DNA of 6,532 nucleotides from Armatimonadota bacterium (GCA_026419655.1 JANZZA010000268.1:1-6532), one strand, 5' to 3'. Shown: positions 1 to 6,524, counted from the stretch's first letter. Numbers and translations: made by a program. The notes: a model not told the origin generated them from the letters alone.

Positions 1-2588
1 AGCGGTGCATTGAGCTAACCCAGCAGGCCCTGGAGCTTTTCCGGAAGCTCGAGGGCACGGAGAGCGACCAGGCCGGCTGCCTTGTCAATCTGGGCGGGGC
101 CTGCTTGGCAACGGACCGGCCCGCGGACGCCCTTGCAACTCTGGCGGAGGCAGAACGCATGTACCGGCGTGTACAGAGAGCCGCGGCCGGAAAGGGCGAG
201 CGCTGGGTCCCCGGAGCTATGTGCGTTGTGGAAGCTGGGATTGGGAGAGCATACAGGCTGCGTGGGCTGGAGGGAGACCTGTATCGGGCATACCGCCATT
301 GTGCACGGGCGGTATGCATAATCGAGGACCTGCGCGGGCGAGCGGCGACTACGCCCGAACTTAAGGCCTCGTACTTCGCGAAGGTGGCGTGGGTTTATGA
401 CTTGCTGATTGGGGTTCTCCTGGAGATGAAGCGGCAGGGGCTTGGGCTGAAGAGGGACGAGCTGGAGGAGCAAGAGAAGGACTTCTGGAAGGACCTGGGA
501 TTGGAGATGCCGCGGCTGTGGGAGGGGTGGGAGAGCTACGAGGAGGCGATGCTGCATTATGCTGAGGCAGGGCGAGCGCGGGTGGCGCAGGACCTGCTGG
601 CCAATCAGCCCCTGTGGCTTGCGGACCGGAAAAGCCGCAGGTTGTGGCAGCGATTTAACGAGCTTGTCGCGCAGGAAGCGGCGCTGCAGCAGGCCCTGGT
701 TGGGGGCGGGTCGCGGCTGGCGGCGGGATGGCTCGACGCAGACCGCGGCATTGCCCTGCCGGCCAAGGGAGGGCTGGACCAGGAGGCGGTTGCGGCCCTG
801 CGCGGCAGTCTTGGTCGGGTGAGTGCGGAGCGCGAGCGGGTGGAGGCGGAGCTATGGTCAACGGCTTTCGGCCAGCTCGCGCGACCGCCGGCCCTGCGGT
901 TGAAGAATGTGCAGGGACTGCTCAGGGACGGCCAGGCGCTGGTGGAATACAAGATCCTGGAAGAGCAACTGGTCATCGTGGTGGTGAGCAAGAAGGGGGT
1001 GCGGGTTTACGAAGTTGATGTGCCTGCTGCGGGGCCTGCTGTGGAGTGGGAGTTGCGGGTGAAGTTCACCGGCGAGGGGGTGCGTGTGGAGCTCAGCGGG
1101 GAGGAGTGGCGGGCCAGCCTGGAAAGGATGGAGCCCACCCGGCCGCTGCTGCGGAGGCTGGCGCAGACCTGGCGGGAGGCCGAGGACAAATCCCGGGCGG
1201 CGAGGGAAATTGGGCTGGTGGGATTGGTGTTCCTGGCGCGGGAGCCGATGGAGGCTGCTCTTGGCCGTCTGGAGCCCGTGCAGTCGCCCGGGGAGCACCT
1301 CCAGGTGCTGGCGGCGCTTTACGAGCTTCTGTTGCGCCCTCTGCACGACCAGGCGGAAAAGGAGAAGCTCCGGCACCTCATTGTTGTCCCGGACGGCGCG
1401 CTCCACTACCTGCCCCTGGCGATGCTGGTGGAGAGGCTGCCGGAGCGGTTTGCCGGGCAGCCTGGCCAGGGGGAGGCCGAAGCTGGAGGGCTGAGGGAGG
1501 AGGGCGGTCGGGGGCCACAGGCATGGCCCTACGCGGACCCCGGCTTGCGTTATGCCCTGGAGCGCTGGGATATTTCCTATCTGCCCTCAGTGAACATGTA
1601 CGCTGCGATGCTGAAGCTGGCGGCGGGGCGGCCTGAGCCGACGCGGCGGGTGTGTGTCTTCGCCGACCCTGTCTTCAGCGCGGAGGACGAGCGTGTGAAG
1701 GAGCGTGTTAGGCAGGGCGGAGAGAAGGTTGCGGTGGGGTCTGAAGTTCGGCCCGCGGCCACGAGGGAGGGAGCGCCGGAGGATGGCAGCGAGCAGATGG
1801 TGGAGGTGGCCCAGGTCACGGAGGAATACTGGCGGGAGCGGGGGCTGAGCCTGGCCGGCCTGTCACGGCTGAAACTGACTGCCGAGGAAGCCAAGTGGGC
1901 CCTGGAGGCCTTTGGTGGGGACGCGAAGAGTGCATGGACGGAGCCGGTGGCGCCTGCAAAGTGGGCTGCTCAGCAAGCTTTCCTGGGCCTGGGGGCTGTG
2001 GAGCCGCGGGTGTACGAGCCCGAGCTGCAGCAGTACGGCTACCTTTTGCTGAGCACCCACGGGTGTATAGTGGCGGACAATCCGATGTACTCTTTCCTGG
2101 CCCTCACGCCGCAGGAGGTGGTGGCGGCTGCCGGGCTTGGGGAGGCAGGGCCGGCGCCGGCCAGCAGCGACGGAACCCTGACGCTGGGGGAGCTTTTCGG
2201 GCTGCAGATGAACGCGCGGATGGTGAGCTTATCTGCCTGCCAGACGGGCCTGGGGCAGTACCGGCGGGGGGAAGGGATGATAGGGCTGGTGCTGGCGCTA
2301 TTCCAGTCGGGCGCGCGGGCGGCCACGGTGAGCCTGTGGCGGGTGGCAGAGCAGCATACCGCCGTCCTGATGGGCGCATATCACCGGGCCATGGCCGGCG
2401 GGCAAGCTCCTCTGCCGGCTCTGCTGGCTGCCCAGCGGGCGATGCTGGACGCAGGCCGGCAAGCAGCAGCCACCCTGGCGGCCGGCCCAGCAGCCGGCGG
2501 TGAGGCTGACCAGTGGCAGCTCACCATGGCGGCAGCAGGAACAGACCCCTACTTCTGGGCCCCCTTCGTCCTGGTCGGTCAGTGGTAG
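1..2588 (+). CDS. TPR-CHAT domain protein (caspase-like putative protease), 5' partial
   Basis: The reading frame is already open at the left edge (first full codon at 3), so the N terminus is missing; the TTG at 105 is internal, because residues 1-57 (codon 3 = residue 1) read as a good TPR pair, for example AGCLVNLGGACLATDRPADA. A second TPR-like segment lies near 68-114, then a charged helical region to about 295. The C-terminal CHAT domain (about 439-861) has PDGALHYLPLAML at 463-475, YLPS at 526-529, VCVFADPVFS at 550-559, LSTHG with His686 (codon 2058-2060), LSACQTG with Cys746 (codon 2238-2240), GEGMIGLVLALFQSGA shortly after, and the typical ending DPYFWAPFVLVGQW. CHAT belongs to the caspase/separase clan, and His plus Cys form the catalytic dyad, so a cysteine peptidase is expected. 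Substrate and trigger are unknown. A Gly/Glu-rich insert (484-509) and a long charged insert (about 560-635) lie inside the domain. There is no signal peptide or membrane segment in the visible part, so it is probably cytoplasmic. Family assignment is firm; activity is inferred. Confidence 0.93.
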   Translation, partial: RCIELTQQALELFRKLEGTESDQAGCLVNLGGACLATDRPADALATLAEAERMYRRVQRAAAGKGERWVPGAMCVVEAGIGRAYRLRGLEGDLYRAYRHCARAVCIIEDLRGRAATTPELKASYFAKVAWVYDLLIGVLLEMKRQGLGLKRDELEEQEKDFWKDLGLEMPRLWEGWESYEEAMLHYAEAGRARVAQDLLANQPLWLADRKSRRLWQRFNELVAQEAALQQALVGGGSRLAAGWLDADRGIALPAKGGLDQEAVAALRGSLGRVSAERERVEAELWSTAFGQLARPPALRLKNVQGLLRDGQALVEYKILEEQLVIVVVSKKGVRVYEVDVPAAGPAVEWELRVKFTGEGVRVELSGEEWRASLERMEPTRPLLRRLAQTWREAEDKSRAAREIGLVGLVFLAREPMEAALGRLEPVQSPGEHLQVLAALYELLLRPLHDQAEKEKLRHLIVVPDGALHYLPLAMLVERLPERFAGQPGQGEAEAGGLREEGGRGPQAWPYADPGLRYALERWDISYLPSVNMYAAMLKLAAGRPEPTRRVCVFADPVFSAEDERVKERVRQGGEKVAVGSEVRPAATREGAPEDGSEQMVEVAQVTEEYWRERGLSLAGLSRLKLTAEEAKWALEAFGGDAKSAWTEPVAPAKWAAQQAFLGLGAVEPRVYEPELQQYGYLLLSTHGCIVADNPMYSFLALTPQEVVAAAGLGEAGPAPASSDGTLTLGELFGLQMNARMVSLSACQTGLGQYRRGEGMIGLVLALFQSGARAATVSLWRVAEQHTAVLMGAYHRAMAGGQAPLPALLAAQRAMLDAGRQAAATLAAGPAAGGEADQWQLTMAAAGTDPYFWAPFVLVGQW

Positions 2589-2835
2589 GCCAGCCCCGGA
2601 GGGCCAGCGGCCGCCCATGCGGCGCTACCACGCCGGCAGGCACGCTGCCAAACAACGACCATAGCGAGTCGCCGCCGAAGGCAGACTCCCCATCAACGAC
2701 TATACCGCGCTTCGGGCTGTCTCCCACCAGCGCCGCCAGAATCCATTCTCCCTCGGGCAGCTCCGACACGGCCGAGAGCAGCAAAGAGCTATTCCGCCTC
2801 TGCCACGGACTCCTTCTCGACCTGTGCGCGGACAT
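2521..2835 (-). other. Doubtful small minus-strand ORF, possible gene relic
   Basis: This 104-codon frame begins at ATG 2835 and runs back into the CHAT C terminus. Its middle part (about 2640-2785) reads more like a real protein than random translation, for example ELPEGEWILAALVGD and GIVVDGESAFGGDSLWSLFG. By hand count over 2631-2830, G+C is about 76% at its third codon positions against about 60% at the other two, a weak coding-like bias that a plus-strand frame shares. No ribosome site precedes the ATG, the end overlaps a firm gene, and I recognise no family. It may be a degraded gene, a small unrecognised gene, or chance. Confidence 0.15.
2582..2631 (+). other. Structured 3' end of the CHAT gene (nested stem-loops)
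   Basis: A perfect 7-bp inverted repeat, GTGGTAG (2582-2588) with CTACCAC (2625-2631), encloses two small hairpins: GCCC-CGGA-GGGC (2593-2604) and GCCGC-CCAT-GCGGC (2610-2623). The second can gain AGC/GCT pairs around a bulged G, competing with the outer stem. The left outer arm contains the TAG stop codon. No U-run follows, so this is not a canonical intrinsic terminator; it could act as a Rho-independent-like or mRNA-stabilising 3' structure. The pairings are read directly; the role is inferred. Confidence 0.35.
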
Positions 2836-2947
2836 GGTGGCGGGCCAGCGGGAGCCGCTGATTGATGCATAACTGTCACCGCGCCCGCGCCCGAACCTTT
2901 ACCCGTAAGCGAGTCCGGCAAGCCGCAAAGCGAGTTTTGCTACGCTC

Positions 2948-2966
2948 CAGGTGGAATCCACACCTG
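2948..2966. repeat. Nested palindrome
   Basis: CAGGTG (2948-2953) and CACCTG (2961-2966) are perfect 6-bp inverted arms. Between and overlapping them lies a second perfect palindrome, GTGGA-A-TCCAC (2951-2961). Such compact dyads can be protein binding sites, but no gene start is close to it. Function is unknown. Confidence 0.3.
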
Positions 2967-3078
2967 ACGCGCCATAGTGAGCGGCTCGCGAGGGTGCATC
3001 TGCCCAACCTGGCTGCGCCGGACCCAGCCGCGCATTGACCGTTGACCTTCCCAGGGGAGGGGCAACTGAGGCATGCCC

Positions 3079-3170
3079 GTCAGCCAGCTCCGCCACCATC
3101 AGTGACCTGCTCAGGGGCCAAGTGAAGTCAGCCAGTTGCCCGACTTCGTCAGCCGCCAGTTGCCGACCTT
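3079..3170 (+). repeat. Imperfect tandem repeat upstream of the cyclase gene
   Basis: Two adjoining copies at 3127-3147 and 3148-3170 share GTCAGCC, then AGTTGCC, then GAC(C)TT; the second copy has a 3-base GCC insertion before AGTTGCC. A partial third copy, GTCAGCCAG, lies at 3079-3087. GGCAACTG at 3061-3068 is the inverse of the CAGTTGCC present in both copies (3133-3140 and 3157-3164). Direct and inverted copies of one short word before a gene suggest a multi-site operator, but simple slippage would look similar. Confidence 0.4.
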
Positions 3171-3177
3171 ACCACGG

Positions 3178-3240
3178 GTGTGGAGAACACACGCCCTTAC
3201 GCACCGGCCCGCGCGTAAGCGTAAAGGCCGAAGTACGGCC
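3178..3240 (+). promoter_or_regulatory. Cluster of three stem-loops before the cyclase gene
   Basis: Three perfect inverted repeats follow one another: GTGTG-GAGAA-CACAC (3178-3192), CTTACGC with GCGTAAG around a 10-base loop (3196-3219), and GGCCG-AAGTA-CGGCC (3226-3240). The middle one includes a tandem GCGTAA GCGTAA (3213-3224) facing TTACGC (3197-3202), so the same half-site occurs three times. They end 113 bases before the chosen cyclase start, 23 before the GTG at 3264 and 41 before the ATG at 3282. This could be a structured mRNA leader or a set of repressor sites. The repeats are certain; the function is inferred. Confidence 0.4.
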
Positions 3241-3339
3241 GGGGAAGTGGCTGTTGAGACCCTGTGGGAAGTTGCGCTACCATGCACCAAAATGACTGGC
3301 AGTGGCGTGGGGCGCAGAGGTTTTGCAGGCTGGACGATG

Positions 3340-3345
3340 AAGGGG
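3340..3345 (+). promoter_or_regulatory. Ribosome binding site of the cyclase gene (decides the start)
   Basis: AAGGGG pairs with the anti-Shine-Dalgarno over six bases if one G-U wobble is allowed. It lies eight bases before GTG 3354. The competing starts have weaker sites: ATG 3282 is preceded by GGGAAG at ten bases, and GTG 3264 has little more than GAG. Confidence 0.5.
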
Positions 3346-3353
3346 TTTCCCAA

Positions 3354-5951
3354 GTGCACCAGGACCGGGAAGTGGACCTCGCTATAGCCTTCACGGACGT
3401 GGTGGGCTCCACGCGATTGTGGGAGCGGTTTCCGGCTGAACTTCCGCAAGTCATGGCCCGGCACCAGGGCGTACTTTCTGCGGCGGCGGAGCAGCACGGC
3501 GGGCAAGTGATCAAGTGGCTCGGCGACGGGGCAATGGCGGTATTCGAGGAGGCAGCCCAAGCAGCCCACTGGGCGGTCGCCAGCCAGGCGGAAACCTCTC
3601 GCGACTGTCTCCTGCCTTCCGGCCAATCCCTGGCTATGCGTGTGGGACTGCACTACGGACCGGCTACGCCCGTGGTATCCGGTGGCGAGGTGGTGGACTA
3701 CTTTGGAATCCACGTCAATCGCGCGGCTCGCATTTGTCAGCTTTGCCAGGGCGGAGAAGTAATCCTCTCGGACAGCCTCTGGGAGCAGGCTAAGGAGCGG
3801 CTGGGGCGTGGTTTCTCAGTCGAACCACTGGGGCATCAAGTGCTGGCCGGTATCTCGGCTCCGGTGCTCTTATATCGGCTGCACCATGATGCCCTGCCAC
3901 GGCCGGGCGTCACGGGCCCTCGGCTTCCTGCTCTGCCCACCTTTCTCACGCCGCTGGTAGGGCGAGGCGAGGTGGTGGAGACCGCAGTCCGCATCGTCGT
4001 TGAGCAGCTTGCCCGCCTGGTAGTCCTGGTGGGGCCTGGTGGGATAGGCAAAACGCGCGTGGCGGTAGCTGCGGCCAAGGAAGCAGCAGCACATTTCTCG
4101 GATGGGGTGTACTATGCTGACCTGAGCGAGGTTGGAGCCCCTCAGGCTCTTCCTTCGGCCCTGCTGCGTGCCTTCGGGTTGCCTTGCCTTCCGACCACCG
4201 AACCAATAGAGCAGTTGCGGACGTACCTCGCCGGACGGCAGGCCTTACTGGTGGTTGATAACTTTGAGCACCTCCTGGAAGGCCGGCAGCATTTTGTAGA
4301 CCTCCTCGGGGCCAGCCCCGGTTTAAGATGTCTGGTCACCTCACGGGTGGCTCTGCGCGTGACTGGAGAGAGGGTACTGGCAATACCACCCCTGGAAGTG
4401 CCGGAACCGGGCATGGCCTTGGAGCGGCTTCAGCAGGTCCCAAGCGTCGCGCTCTTCTGCTTGCTGGCGCGGCTGCGGGTTCCCGGTTGGGAGCTAAGCC
4501 CGAAGAACTCGCGTGCCGTGACCGAGCTATGCCAACGAGTGGGCGGCATTCCTCTGGCGCTTGAACTGGCCGCAGCGAAACTAGACGTGCTATCAGTGGA
4601 GGAGATCGTGTCGCAGTTGGAGCAGGGCCTAGAGGTGCTGGCGGCCCCCGAGTGGCAGTTGCCGGCCCGCCAGCGCGCCCTGGCAGCCACCGTCAAGTGG
4701 TCCTACGAGTACCTGAGCCCCAGTGGGCAGAAGGCGCTTCGGCATGCCACTGTTTTCCGTGGCGGCTTCACGTGGCCGGCCTTCGAGGCCACCGCACCAG
4801 TGGAGGAACCTCTGACTGCTTTGGGGGAGCTCTGCTCGGCCTCCCTTGTCAGCCGGCAGGAGAAGATGGGCACAAGTCGCTTCCTGGTACTGGGGCCCGT
4901 TCAGGACTTGATCAGGCGCGAGATGGAACGTGAGGAAGCGGCAGCCGCTAGCTTGCGTCACGCGCTTTACTTCACGCGATTTGCCGAGGAGCGGGCAGCG
5001 GCGGCTCACACTGCCCGCGAGACCGAAGCCTTCGAGGAGCTGGACGAAGAGCGCGACAACCTGCTAGCCGCGGCTGAGTGGCTGGTAGCTGAACGGCGCG
5101 AGGCGGAGCTGGCGGCGAGGATGGTGCTGACTTTGTGCGATTACCTTTCGCGGCGAGGTCTGTGGGTGGTGCGGGAGAGGCTCCTGCGCGGCGCTCACGA
5201 TTTGGCCCTCCGTCAAGGAGCTGCGTCGTCGGCACAGTGGTGGCCGCGCCTGGTCTACGAGCTAGCCAGTTGCCTGCATGATGCGGGCAAGGTGACAGAG
5301 GCAAAGCCGCTCGCCGCCGAGGCACTGGAATCTGCACGAGCCCGGGGCCAGGCAGACATAGAAGCCCGTTGCCTCAATCTCCTTGGCTTGCTGGCCGAGG
5401 ATGCCGGCGAGATGGAGCTGGCGTGGCAGACCTTCATGCAGGCGCTACAGTTGTGGGAGCAGATAGGCGACCTGCGCGGCGAGGGCGTGGCACACAGTAA
5501 CCTGGGCACGTTGGCCCTGGCGCGGCAGGAACTGGAGCGCGCACGCCAGGAGCTGGAGGTGGCCTTAGCTGCCTGGCGGCGGGCGGGTGACGCGGCTGGG
5601 GAATGCCTGGCGCTCAACAACCTAGGTGTGGTGTCGGAAAAATGCGGGCTCATAGACGAGGCCGAAGCCCGCTATCGCGACGCCGCGGCACTCTATCTGC
5701 GCGTGGGCGACCGTCTCGGCCTCGCGGTCGCTGTCAACAACCTCGGTGAGATTGCCGCCCACCGTGGCGACCTGCCACGAGCCGTAATGCTTATTTCGGC
5801 CGCTGAGCGTGCTCTGGATGATATCGGCTCACCGCTCTCCTCGGTCTGCGCCCAGACCCTTGCCGAGCTAGCGCTGCGCTGCCCAGCCAAGCAGTTCAGG
5901 GACGCGGCAGAGGCAGGACGGAATACGCCGCCCGGCGAGCTGGTAGTCTGA
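3354..5951 (+). CDS. Class III nucleotidyl cyclase-STAND ATPase-TPR fusion protein
   Basis: An 865-residue multidomain protein, numbered from GTG 3354. The N-terminal cyclase homology domain (about 7-178) has FTDVVGST with metal ligand Asp15, KWLGD with Lys54 and Asp58, DYFG with Asp115, and VNRAAR with Asn122 and Arg126. These are the two metal, two substrate-specifying (Lys/Asp, ATP type) and two transition-state residues of class III adenylate cyclases, in canonical spacing, so cAMP synthesis from ATP is predicted, probably as a homodimer. An NB-ARC/STAND module follows: Walker A GPGGIGKT 227-234, Walker B LLVVDN 298-303, VTSR 328-331, GGIPLALELAA 397-407, and a winged-helix-like part (WSYEYLSPSGQKAL onward from 449). 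At least five TPRs span about 629-825. No C-terminal LuxR HTH, signal peptide or membrane segment is seen, so the cyclase is the likely output and TPR/STAND the sensor. Starts at ATG 3282 and GTG 3264 are in frame; I chose 3354 for its ribosome site and because relatives usually begin about 10-15 residues before FTD. A stop at 3255 bars longer forms. Confidence 0.92.
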   Translation: MHQDREVDLAIAFTDVVGSTRLWERFPAELPQVMARHQGVLSAAAEQHGGQVIKWLGDGAMAVFEEAAQAAHWAVASQAETSRDCLLPSGQSLAMRVGLHYGPATPVVSGGEVVDYFGIHVNRAARICQLCQGGEVILSDSLWEQAKERLGRGFSVEPLGHQVLAGISAPVLLYRLHHDALPRPGVTGPRLPALPTFLTPLVGRGEVVETAVRIVVEQLARLVVLVGPGGIGKTRVAVAAAKEAAAHFSDGVYYADLSEVGAPQALPSALLRAFGLPCLPTTEPIEQLRTYLAGRQALLVVDNFEHLLEGRQHFVDLLGASPGLRCLVTSRVALRVTGERVLAIPPLEVPEPGMALERLQQVPSVALFCLLARLRVPGWELSPKNSRAVTELCQRVGGIPLALELAAAKLDVLSVEEIVSQLEQGLEVLAAPEWQLPARQRALAATVKWSYEYLSPSGQKALRHATVFRGGFTWPAFEATAPVEEPLTALGELCSASLVSRQEKMGTSRFLVLGPVQDLIRREMEREEAAAASLRHALYFTRFAEERAAAAHTARETEAFEELDEERDNLLAAAEWLVAERREAELAARMVLTLCDYLSRRGLWVVRERLLRGAHDLALRQGAASSAQWWPRLVYELASCLHDAGKVTEAKPLAAEALESARARGQADIEARCLNLLGLLAEDAGEMELAWQTFMQALQLWEQIGDLRGEGVAHSNLGTLALARQELERARQELEVALAAWRRAGDAAGECLALNNLGVVSEKCGLIDEAEARYRDAAALYLRVGDRLGLAVAVNNLGEIAAHRGDLPRAVMLISAAERALDDIGSPLSSVCAQTLAELALRCPAKQFRDAAEAGRNTPPGELVV

Positions 5952-6470
5952 GCCAGTTCAGCGTGGGGGCTGGGCCCGCAGGCGCTTACTCATCGTGCAA
6001 AGGGGCTCTGCGCAAGGCAGGCTGCGGGACAGTGGTGCCTGCACCTGCGAGGCCTTGAAATGGCCGCTCAACCACGAGGATGCCCTGGATGTGCAGTAAA
6101 GACAACTAGGGCTTCGCCGCCTGCAGGCAGCAGTAGCGCCGCCTCCGGCGACCACAAGGGACCCGGGAAAACCGCAGGGCCATGAGCGTCTCTTCTAGCC
6201 CACTTACTGAACCCCAAGCAGCCGTGCTCTGTGGGGGTTGGGCGTCTGCCCAATTTGGAGAGAACAGCCCCTGCCATGTTGCACGACTTTTCAACAATAC
6301 AAAACTGGAGTTCAGTTCTGCGTCTACCCCAGCTGGGGAGATCAGGGGTGGCAAATAGGAACTGAGTGTTAAGCACTGTTCCCACTCGGCTCCATAATAC
6401 GTCCCACGCCAATAGTACCTCCCCCGCCAAATGCTTCTATCACTTCCTCTGTTGGGTTTTCCCGTGTCCA
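5952..6470. other. 519-base spacer, no credible gene, several small hairpins
   Basis: Frames on both strands give Pro/Arg-rich or Cys-rich translations with no recognisable family. Inverted repeats include CGCCG-CCTC-CGGCG (6137-6150), CCCCA/TGGGG with an inner AGCA-GCCG-TGCT (6212-6236), TGTTG/CAACA (6277-6296), AACTG/CAGTT (6303-6317), the perfect palindrome CCCCAGCTGGGG (6327-6338) and GGAAC/GTTCC plus AGTG/CACT with a 2-base bulge (6358-6382). None has a U-run, so no intrinsic terminator for the cyclase gene can be named. Base composition becomes less GC-rich after about 6240. It may be a decayed element or plain regulatory spacer. Confidence 0.45.
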
Positions 6471-6471
6471 C

Positions 6472-6500
6472 TTGCCTTTATAGAACATTTGTGCTATAAT
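6472..6500 (+). promoter_or_regulatory. Sigma-70 type promoter for a gene beyond the right edge
   Basis: TTGCCT (6472-6477; four of six matches to TTGACA) and a perfect TATAAT (6495-6500) are separated by exactly 17 bp. Transcription would start near 6506-6508 and run rightwards. The local sequence is clearly more AT-rich than the genes. It is the best promoter in the window and overlaps a palindromic operator, so it is probably repressed. Confidence 0.75.
6478..6499. promoter_or_regulatory. Palindromic operator inside the promoter, LexA/SOS-box-like
   Basis: TTATAG (6478-6483) and CTATAA (6494-6499) are perfect 6-bp arms; inside them AC (6485-6486) pairs with GT (6491-6492) and A6487 with T6490, so nine of eleven positions are symmetric. 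The site fills the spacer and covers most of the -10 box, where a bound repressor would block RNA polymerase. Its core GAAC-ATTT-GTGC (6483-6494) differs by one base from the GAAC-N4-GTTC core of Gram-positive LexA boxes, but it departs from the longer consensus at the flanks. Another repressor family that uses the TTATAG arms is equally possible. Confidence 0.55.
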
Positions 6501-6524
6501 GCGATAGCAGATACGCACGACCGT

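Larger units (their letters stand above)
2589..3353. other. 765-base intergenic spacer with palindromes, no convincing gene
   Basis: Frames on both strands were read and no protein family was recognised. No tRNA-like T-loop or rRNA-like block was seen. The spacer holds the structured CHAT 3' end, a doubtful minus-strand frame, a palindrome at 2948-2966, paired TTGACC hexamers at 3035-3040 and 3042-3047 without a matching -10 box at 17 bp, a tandem repeat at 3127-3170 and a hairpin cluster at 3178-3240. No sigma-70 promoter of good quality was found, so the promoter of the cyclase gene is not located. The length and structure argue for separate transcription of the two flanking genes. Confidence 0.5.

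Noticed and set aside
858..1406. Long minus-strand frame inside the CHAT gene
   Set aside because: Gln/Pro/Leu/Arg-rich antisense shadow of a firmly supported plus-strand gene.
3178..3192. GTGTG-GAGAA-CACAC as a cAMP-CRP binding site near a cyclase gene
   Set aside because: The CRP consensus needs TGTGA-N6-TCACA; here only five bases separate TGTG and CACA instead of eight, so the geometry does not fit.
2589..3353. tRNA gene, CRISPR array or insertion sequence in the spacer
   Set aside because: No T-loop or cloverleaf, no regularly spaced identical repeats, and no transposase or paired terminal inverted repeats were found.
3111..3713. 200-codon minus-strand frame
   Set aside because: It mostly overlaps the conserved cyclase domain on the opposite strand and reads as a His/Arg-rich shadow.
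3354..5951. Pycsar-type pyrimidine cyclase
   Set aside because: The substrate-specifying pair Lys54/Asp115 is the adenine-type pair, the protein is fused to STAND and TPR domains, and no Pycsar effector (TM or TIR protein) is visible.
5952..6182. In-frame continuation after the cyclase TGA (77 open codons)
   Set aside because: The translation is rich in Gly, Ala, Pro and Cys without any recognisable motif, and the TPR part ends naturally before the stop; open frames of this size are common in high-GC DNA.
6370..6398. Second promoter with CATAAT at 6393-6398
   Set aside because: The hexamer 17 bp upstream (TAAGCA) matches TTGACA at only three positions, and the much better promoter lies about 100 bases further on.
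6068..6471. Two overlapping minus-strand frames of about 120 codons
   Set aside because: No family resemblance, no ribosome site seen, and they overlap each other in different frames across a hairpin-rich spacer.
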